NCBI GenBank assembly: GCA_018340805.1
Contig: JACMZG010001913.1
Coordinates: forward strand, 30,098,114-30,162,113
DNA: 64,000 nt
Reading direction: 5' to 3'
DNA from: Microvelia longipes
Taxonomy: Eukaryota; Arthropoda; Insecta; Hemiptera; Veliidae
Shown: positions 58,011-64,000 of the stretch, piece by piece
Layout: each line of letters starts with the position of its first letter
How positions within the stretch are numbered: position 1 is the stretch's first letter
Notes under the pieces: generated by a model
The model's input: only the letters and a program-made list of their open reading frames with translations
The model's database searches: none
What the model was told of the DNA's origin: nothing
Translations under genes and position numbers: made by a program

Positions 58011-58614
58011 GAAATCAAGTTATTTTTTCTTACTTTTGCAAAAACTTTATTGATTAAAAATACAGTACAGCTTGAATAAAAATAAAAATTCACAAATTTT
58101 AAGACACGGCATTTGAATAATTAAACAATATTTCCTGAAATAACAGTAAAAGCTACCTCTTGCTGGAGGCAAATCTTAGTTGTGAGAGGTAGTCTTTTTA
58201 AGATCTTAAAAATTTAACCTCATTAAAAAATATTTGGTGGTTAGTGTGGGTCTGATATACATAAACATATATATGATAATATTATTATTTTAAAATATTA
58301 TGATTATTATCTATATAGTAAGTATAAAACGCCAAAAAATTATACAAAACTAATTTATTATATACGGGTACATTTACTGGCTATATTATTTAATAGTATT
58401 TAAAAATATTTGTGAACATTGATGCTTAAAACTAATCTAGTATAAACTTATATGTGCAGTTTTAATTTTTCTTAGAGTTCCCTGTGACGTTATTATGTCA
58501 TATTATATATAGCTACTAATGAGATGTGCATGACTTGGCATAAATAAGCATAAATACCCTATGCGTTATAATGGAAAATTGCATGAAAAATGTGGTTGTG
58601 TTTCATATTTAGAC

Positions 58615-59105
58615 TTTAGGTATGTAGAAAAAGTATTATCTTTGCACTGAAAACCCGAAACCGCAATGAATTATTTATGTCAAGTGTTTTTTAAGACCCC
58701 CTTAGTGATTTTAAGAAAGTTATCTGTCCGAATGTGAGTTTCATCTTTCTATCATCAGCATTAGTTTAATTTTTTTCAAATGATATATATACGTTTTTTA
58801 AAATAAAATTAGAATTCGATAAATAATCTAATTGATACAAACTTTGGTATCAAGGGTTCCCTTATACGATTTATTCCAATGTCTTTCATATGCTAGCTAT
58901 ACGGCTAGTATATATGAAGTTTATTGGGTCACTAATGTATGTGATACCTGAATGGATGATCGATGGGAATAAAACGATCTGACTGCCCTCGATCTAAGCA
59001 CGTCTGAAACATACAGCAATATAAAATATGGGGTTTCGCATCCTACAGATGAGCGTAGCGAACCCGAAAAAGTGGCGAGAAAAAGTTTTGAGGTACTCCG
59101 TTTTT
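58615..59105 (+). repeat. 5S-box repeat, diverged copy
   Basis: Body blocks to 58795, then a poorly conserved part, then the 5S-like core near 58927-58972 (CCTGAATGGATGATCGATGG). GATGAGCGTAGCGAACCCGA and GAGGTACTCCG precede five T. Confidence 0.65.
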
Positions 59106-59133
59106 CCATATAATATAGTCATATGTCAATATA

Positions 59134-59136
<3 letters not shown>

Positions 59137-59200
<64 letters not shown>
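59137..59200. repeat. (TA)n microsatellite
   Basis: A pure TA array ending in TGTGTG. Confidence 0.95.
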
Positions 59201-59209
59201 GTGTGAACT

Positions 59210-59985
59210 TTATTTTGAGCAGTCTTGTAACTTAGGCTCTTCAATTATGAAGTGGAAGAAATGCACGTATTAATAAAATAAAAGTTAGTTTTAAAGCCCG
59301 AGAGATACTTTCTAACTTGGTTGGTTAGAAAAACTTATAAAGTGCTTTCGGTTCTCCGTTACGTAATGCATTGTTTATTGTCATGTCACTGTGTGGTGAA
59401 AATTTTTCTTTGTTTTTTTTCTCCATGGTAAAAAACCGTGTATAACCAGGTAAAACAAGCTTTTTTAGGATTTTTTCCTACCCCGACCAACATATGAATT
59501 ATTAACCCCTTACCCACTTCCATAACACTAAAGTAGATTTCCGCAGAAAGACAAAAAAAAGTTTGAGTATAAATTTTTCCTCTTTTACAATCGAAACGTT
59601 TATCCTCTTTCGTTACCTTTTTGCAAGTGCATAAAAAAGCTTAATTTCAAAAATGTTTCATTCAACAGAATTTTTACTCGTAAGCCTCTCGACAAAAGCT
59701 CATAATTTTTAACAGTTATTTTTTTCCCCCCAAATCGTTTAATTTAGAATTCTAAAGAGTTGACAAAGTAAAAAACAAAAAGTTTTATTTATTTATAAAG
59801 GAAGTTGTTCCTTGACAATTCTTTTTTAAAAAGGAATATTTATTTGCGGTGTAGTAATTAAAAATGTTTTGTTTTATTTTTAAACTGTTTTTACCTTAAC
59901 TGTGCCAAAATCAGCAAAGAATCTTGCTGTTTTTATAATATTTTTTTAATAAAGGCATGGTGTATAAACCTTAGATATATTATTT
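59210..59985. other. Gene-free stretch
   Basis: Nothing recognised. Confidence 0.4.
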
Positions 59986-59989
59986 CTAT

Positions 59990-60265
59990 AGAGGCCCTAT
60001 TAGTTAAATTTTGAAAGATCGACAAAGCAACCTGACCATCTTTATGCTAATAAATATAATCAAATAATCGGTACAAAATGACTAAGTCATACTGTATATC
60101 GTTAAAAATACAAATCAAATGACAAATAACTAGCAGTAAGCTGAAAGCAATTGATATATGATAAGCTTAAATCACTCTTGAAGGAGGTTTTAATAAGGTT
60201 ATACAGAGCCCCAAAATGATGTTTCAGGCCTCTTAATGTATTTAGATAGGTTATGCATAGTATAT
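59990..60265. repeat. Dispersed repeat, copy 2 (first at 19497)
   Basis: See the 19497 entry for shared blocks. The 301-bp MITE lies 47 bp to the right. Confidence 0.6.
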
Positions 60266-60311
60266 ACATATTATACATGTTTTTTGTTATCAAAGGTAAA
60301 ACAGGCAGGCT

Positions 60312-60612
60312 CCAAGGATGTTGAATAAAGGGGATGACGCATTAAGGAACATTTCTAACCCCATGGAAGTTGTATGAGATAGAGAAATAGGAGCAAACTT
60401 ACCTCCCCTTAGGTTATAAGTTTGCCTCTAAATTTTAAGACCTGCGCTGTTATAAGGATCATAAGCATGCGCAGTTCGTACCAAGCATGTGCAGTTGGTT
60501 TTTGACGTGTGTTTCGTGTTGCATTCATCTCTATGTTTTGATTTTCGATGGGGTCACTTTGTTGAATGGCAATTCGACTTGATGCGTCATCCCCTTTATT
60601 CAACATCCTTGG
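60312..60612. mobile_element. 301-bp MITE with 31-bp perfect inverted ends
   Basis: Terminal repeats begin CCAAGGATGTTGAATAAAGG and match for 31 bp (60312-60342, 60582-60612). CAGGCT flanks both sides (60306-60311, 60613-60618) as a 6-bp target duplication. The interior has a hairpin around GCAAACTTACCT and no supported gene. The superfamily is not assigned. Confidence 0.88.
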
Positions 60613-60654
60613 CAGGCTTCGACAGAGGATTATAGCCTCAACTTATTTGTCTGC

Positions 60655-61005
60655 TTCAAGTTTTCTTCTAAAACCAAGCTGAAAGCTTCTGCTGTGTCAT
60701 TATTGCGTGTTAATGATGTCATAAAAAATATTTCTGAATAGCACATGTATGTATAGATTTATTTACATGTATAGACTAATTACATGAATTGATTGATTCT
60801 TGTACAAAGTTTCAAGTCTCTAACATAAATACTTTGGGAGCTACGATTATGACTGACACATACAGTCAGACAACTTTGTGAAAATCACTTAAAATGCCCT
60901 AAAAACGCCTAAAACGGATAATTCCGGTGACATCTCGGTATCGGATTTTTGTGCAAACACACTACTTTTCCTACAGACCTACGGTATAAATGAGGAAAAG
61001 TAAAA
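60655..61005 (-). repeat. 5S-box repeat, body only
   Basis: It contains ATTGCGTGTTAATGATGTCA, CCTAAAACGGATAATTCCGG and the intact terminal hairpin from ACTTTTCCTACAGACC to ATGAGGAAAAGT. Confidence 0.75.
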
Positions 61006-61039
61006 CTATTGCTATTCAATGATAAAAAATAACCATGGG

Positions 61040-61215
61040 TCAAATAATCTTCAGAGGGTTCGTCGTGCTCATTGAAACTAGAAGATATTCACTGATATAA
61101 CTTCATTAGTCGAGAGCTAGACTGTTGCGTCGCCTGCTGATGATGGCGTTGTGCCGAAACCAGTCCAGGGATATTTATATCCAACACCACGCATCAACGG
61201 TAGCTAATGCGTTTA
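61040..61215 (+). repeat. Penelope-like end with hammerhead-like core
   Basis: CTGATGA at 61137, T, GGC-GTTGT-GCC, then GAAA at 61156-61159. It is related to 50655-50875. Confidence 0.6.
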
Positions 61216-61219
61216 TACA

Positions 61220-62250
61220 CCTTAAGATAATTACTCTTAAAAGGATGTAAGAAAGATAGTAATTTAAGTAATCTTCTACAGAAGATGAAATTTATAGTGA
61301 AAATTTGTGAAAAAAAAACAATTCACTTACATTATATTATTAAATTTGGATTGATATGGATTGACCCCTTGATACATACTTTAGTTAGTAAGATGATAAT
61401 TTATGTATCCAAAGTAGTTATCACTTACAGTATAGGATTAAATATATTTAATAATTCACAAGTACAAGATTAAATGTTACATTTTAACAAAAAACCATGA
61501 AACAATTCTAACCAAATCATAGACTACCCTTACCAACAAACAGACAGTCGCTCTAGATACAAACAATTAATAATATAATACAAAGAAAAACTTAAACTAG
61601 ATAGAATGATAAAATAAATGTTATTCTTTTTCAATTTAATTAATTTTTAATTAATTCCTCATTTTCTTAGGTACCAAAGAATTTCTTTTATTATTCTATT
61701 ATTTCTTTAAGATTAACTTAATATGTACCTAAAAATTAGGAACCGTTTTATATATTTTCGCCTTATAGATTGTCATTAACTCTTTTATCAGTTATTGACA
61801 TCAAAGGCAATCGACTAAAGAAAGTCTACAATAAAGATTGCTTCTAAACAAAATACAAAAAACGCTTTTCTTAAAAAACGCAAAATTTATATTAGCTGTC
61901 AATTAGGTGGTTATTCCTTTCAATAAAAGAAGGAAAAATCCACAAACATTATGGTTCCATTCAACAATAACACTTGAAACCCTGCCTGATGGTAACGTCT
62001 GAAAGAAGAAACTTTTTCCTTTACTTTCTTAACAACATTGAGGACAAAACCATTCGGTTTTTACCTGTTATAAGTTTTGTAACTGCAAAATCAAACTTAC
62101 TTTTTATACTTTCCTATAACGTTGGAAAACCGTTTATGGCAAATGTTGAAAAAATGTCATGTAAGCATTTTCTTTGTGTATTCTTGTTAACGTTTCGCAC
62201 AATTAAAAAATCGGGTACTGGGTCCTCGGATGTTTTCCTTACTATCAAAG
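61220..62250. other. Gene-free stretch
   Basis: The frame at 61974-62303 has no recognisable domain. It runs into a short 5S-box end at 62210 (TCGGGTACTGGGTCCTCGGA, minus orientation). Confidence 0.4.
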
Positions 62251-62257
62251 AGACAAA

Positions 62258-62592
62258 TCAGAATAATAAAATTAGTCTCTCCACTAATGAATTATTTATT
62301 TAAAATAAAGCATAACCGGCTTTCAACCAACTAAAGGTCATCATCAGTGCCGGTGAGAAGTTATGTAGCTAGGTTTTGAGTCTTTTCTTACTGTTGACTG
62401 GTGTAAGACTGGAGTAAAATAAACTAAAGAAGAAGTGTAGCGTCTTATATCAGTCAACAGTAAGAAAAGACTCAAAACCTAGCTGCATAACTTCTCACCG
62501 GCACTGATGATGACCTTTAGTTGGTTGAAAGCCGGTTATGCTTTATTTTAAATAAATAATACATCAGTGGAGAGACTATTTTATTATTCTGA
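62258..62592. repeat. Palindrome of two Penelope-like ends, head to head
   Basis: Arms at 62258-62410 and 62442-62592 are inverted copies with few mismatches and a 31-bp centre. Each holds ACCGGCACTGATGATGACC, a loop, and GGTTGAAAGCCGG. CCGGC before and GCCGG after the core can pair. The outer arms end in GTGGAGAGACTATTTTATTA. Confidence 0.9.
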
Positions 62593-62599
62593 TCATGAT

Positions 62600-63075
62600 G
62601 AACTCCTCTAGCGCTCATATTTTGAATCCAAAGAGACTATTACTTAGAGGGAGGATAAAACAGCACTTATTATTCCTTGGGTAGCATGGTAACATAACAG
62701 TACATTGGTGACGTCATTTTTTTTCTTAATAATAAAAATTTCACGTATATATTACATTATTTTTTGACTATTTTGTCATAAATTAATTAAAACAAGTTTT
62801 AAATGAATCTATTACATTTATTCTTTGATTGTCTGTGTTGAATATAGAGGTTTGTAGAGAATAAATGCCCGACGTTTGTAGAGTGCAAGCGAGAATAGGT
62901 ATTTTAGTGGGGTGGGGAAGTATCTAGTATCTCCCTAGGGTGACTATAGTATGGGTAAGCACAGTTATTGCACCTTACGAAAACTGTCTCACCAAAGAGT
63001 ATATAGGTCCTTGGTCTCACTACCAAACTCCTTATAACTGTGTTATTCGGGCTATGTACTCCCTCTTAGTATTAG
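62600..63075. other. Gene-free stretch
   Basis: Nothing recognised. Confidence 0.4.
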
Positions 63076-63084
63076 TCTCTTTGC

Positions 63085-63265
63085 TTACTATAAACTTTTC
63101 CTCACCACTTCGGACTAGCTTCGCTTGTTCTTAGAATATCATAATAAACTAATTTATTTTGCAGTGCGTCTTCAGACTCGCTTTGCTCGTCCTCCGATTG
63201 AAAAAACGTCCATTTTATTCCCAACTGTTACCCATCCAGCCATTTACCATGAACATATGCAAGTG
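63085..63265 (-). repeat. 5S-box repeat, 3' part
   Basis: TCAGACTCGCTTTGCTCGTC, TCCATTTTATTCCCAACTGT and TACCCATCCAGCCATTTACC show the mini-hairpin block and a decayed 5S C-box region. Confidence 0.6.
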
Positions 63266-63269
63266 ACAA

Positions 63270-63685
63270 TGTATTTCTGAGGGGCTCGTTGACTTGTAAT
63301 AAAAAGTCAAAAATGAACTTTTAAAGCAACAATATAAAAAATGTAAAAGTTAATATGAAGCAATGATATTGTTTGTAAACAGAAAATATCAAAAAGATTA
63401 TAAGGCATCTACCTCGCTTGATACTGATTATAATATGTGATCCGTCAAAAACCACAAATATCCTTACCGAATTAGTATAAGATGTAGTATTCTTATTTAT
63501 TACAAAAGGAATACTCTCGTGCTGGATTTTAGCTAATTTTTTTTTCGATTTTTGAAAAAACTTACACATGTCATGTGATAAACATTTAACTAATGCTGGT
63601 AATATGAAACTAGGCCCTTTTGTTGATGTTATATATGACTAAATGCTTGCAAATTTCAAATGGAACCAAACATTTGTGTACATTT
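63270..63685. other. Gene-free stretch with a 5S-box body fragment
   Basis: TAATGCTGGTAATATGAAAC near 63592 recalls the 5S-box body (minus orientation). No gene is seen. Confidence 0.35.
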
Positions 63686-63950
63686 CATGGACTTTTTTTG
63701 GGTCATCTTCAGGTCTAAACAACAAACAACTAGTACAAAACATTTATAACATTACAAAAGCATTATACAAAGAGTATCTAAAACAAAATATAACTTACTT
63801 TAACCTCAAAAGGTAAATGGGGGTTATAGCAAGTTTTGTTTTGTTTGTATTTAAACTAGTTACTTTTTGCATTTACAATATTTTTAAATGTTTTGTACTA
63901 ATTGTTTGTTGTTTAGCCCTGAGGATGAACCAAAGGGGTTGAAATAGCTT
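63683..63950. repeat. Inverted pair of Penelope-like ends, second family
   Basis: TAAACAACAAACAACTAGTA on the left is matched by its complement at 63893-63912. Plus-strand core: CTGAGGA, TGAACC...GGTT, GAAA (63919-63944). Minus-strand core: CTGAAGA, TGACC, GAAA further on (63712-63683). The spacer is about 150 bp. Confidence 0.65.
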
Positions 63951-64000
63951 CTTCAAATATAGTTGTAGAACGGAAGTCAACCTTTACAAAATTATTGTTT

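Noticed and set aside
61974..62303. 109-codon plus-strand frame as a gene
   Set aside because: No domain; it overlaps a 5S-box end and runs into the arm of a palindrome.

Overview
The window is strongly AT-rich, repeat-dense nuclear DNA from an animal, almost certainly an insect. The main evidence is one exon of an odorant receptor of the insect 7tm_6 family at 1167-2092 on the minus strand. It ends at a canonical splice donor, and its later exons lie outside the left edge or are not recognisable. No species can be named from the sequence. No other host gene could be supported; nearly everything else that can be read is transposon-derived or simple repeat.

Layout. 1-2.1 kb: (TA)n/(TG)n arrays, a 5S-like fragment and the odorant receptor exon. 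2.1-2.75 kb: an 82-bp tandem array directly upstream of the receptor. 2.97-4.06 kb: a fold-back element with arms of about 200 bp. 4.3-4.9 kb: a decayed Ty1/copia gag with its primer-binding site. 9.46-10.06 kb: an 87-bp minisatellite. 11.93-16.20 kb: a complete Ty3/gypsy element with 125-bp LTRs and a 5-bp target duplication, but broken gag and pol. 17.7-19.7 kb: a palindromic Penelope-like end, a decayed LINE reverse transcriptase, and a 561-bp tRNA-derived SINE with a 13-bp target duplication. 21.06-22.05 kb: a 75-bp tandem array. 29.0-29.7 kb: nested palindromes. 31.18-31.93 kb: an internally deleted mariner. 33.25-34.25 kb: a LINE 3' half. 35.8-37.7 kb: a Penelope-like element (reverse transcriptase, Asn-rich linker, GIY-YIG nuclease) with inverted ends. 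46-64 kb: several MITE-like inverted repeats, a GC-rich tandem repeat, a recent poly-A retroposon, and more palindromes.

Two recurrent signals are not explained by standard annotation. The first is a dispersed repeat, called here the 5S-box repeat, with about 16 copies or fragments. It carries a segment resembling the 5S rRNA internal promoter region, then a pair of GCGAAGC-type mini-hairpins, and most copies end at a run of T, as a polymerase III terminator would. The second is a set of Penelope-like 3' ends that carry a hammerhead-like core (CTGATGA, a stem, then GAAA), always with one extra T after CTGATGA, and that repeatedly occur as head-to-head inverted pairs.

Long stretches, including most of 7.1-9.1, 22.1-24.9, 38.4-39.4, 44.4-45.7, 46.8-48.3 and 61.2-62.2 kb, show no gene that I can support.
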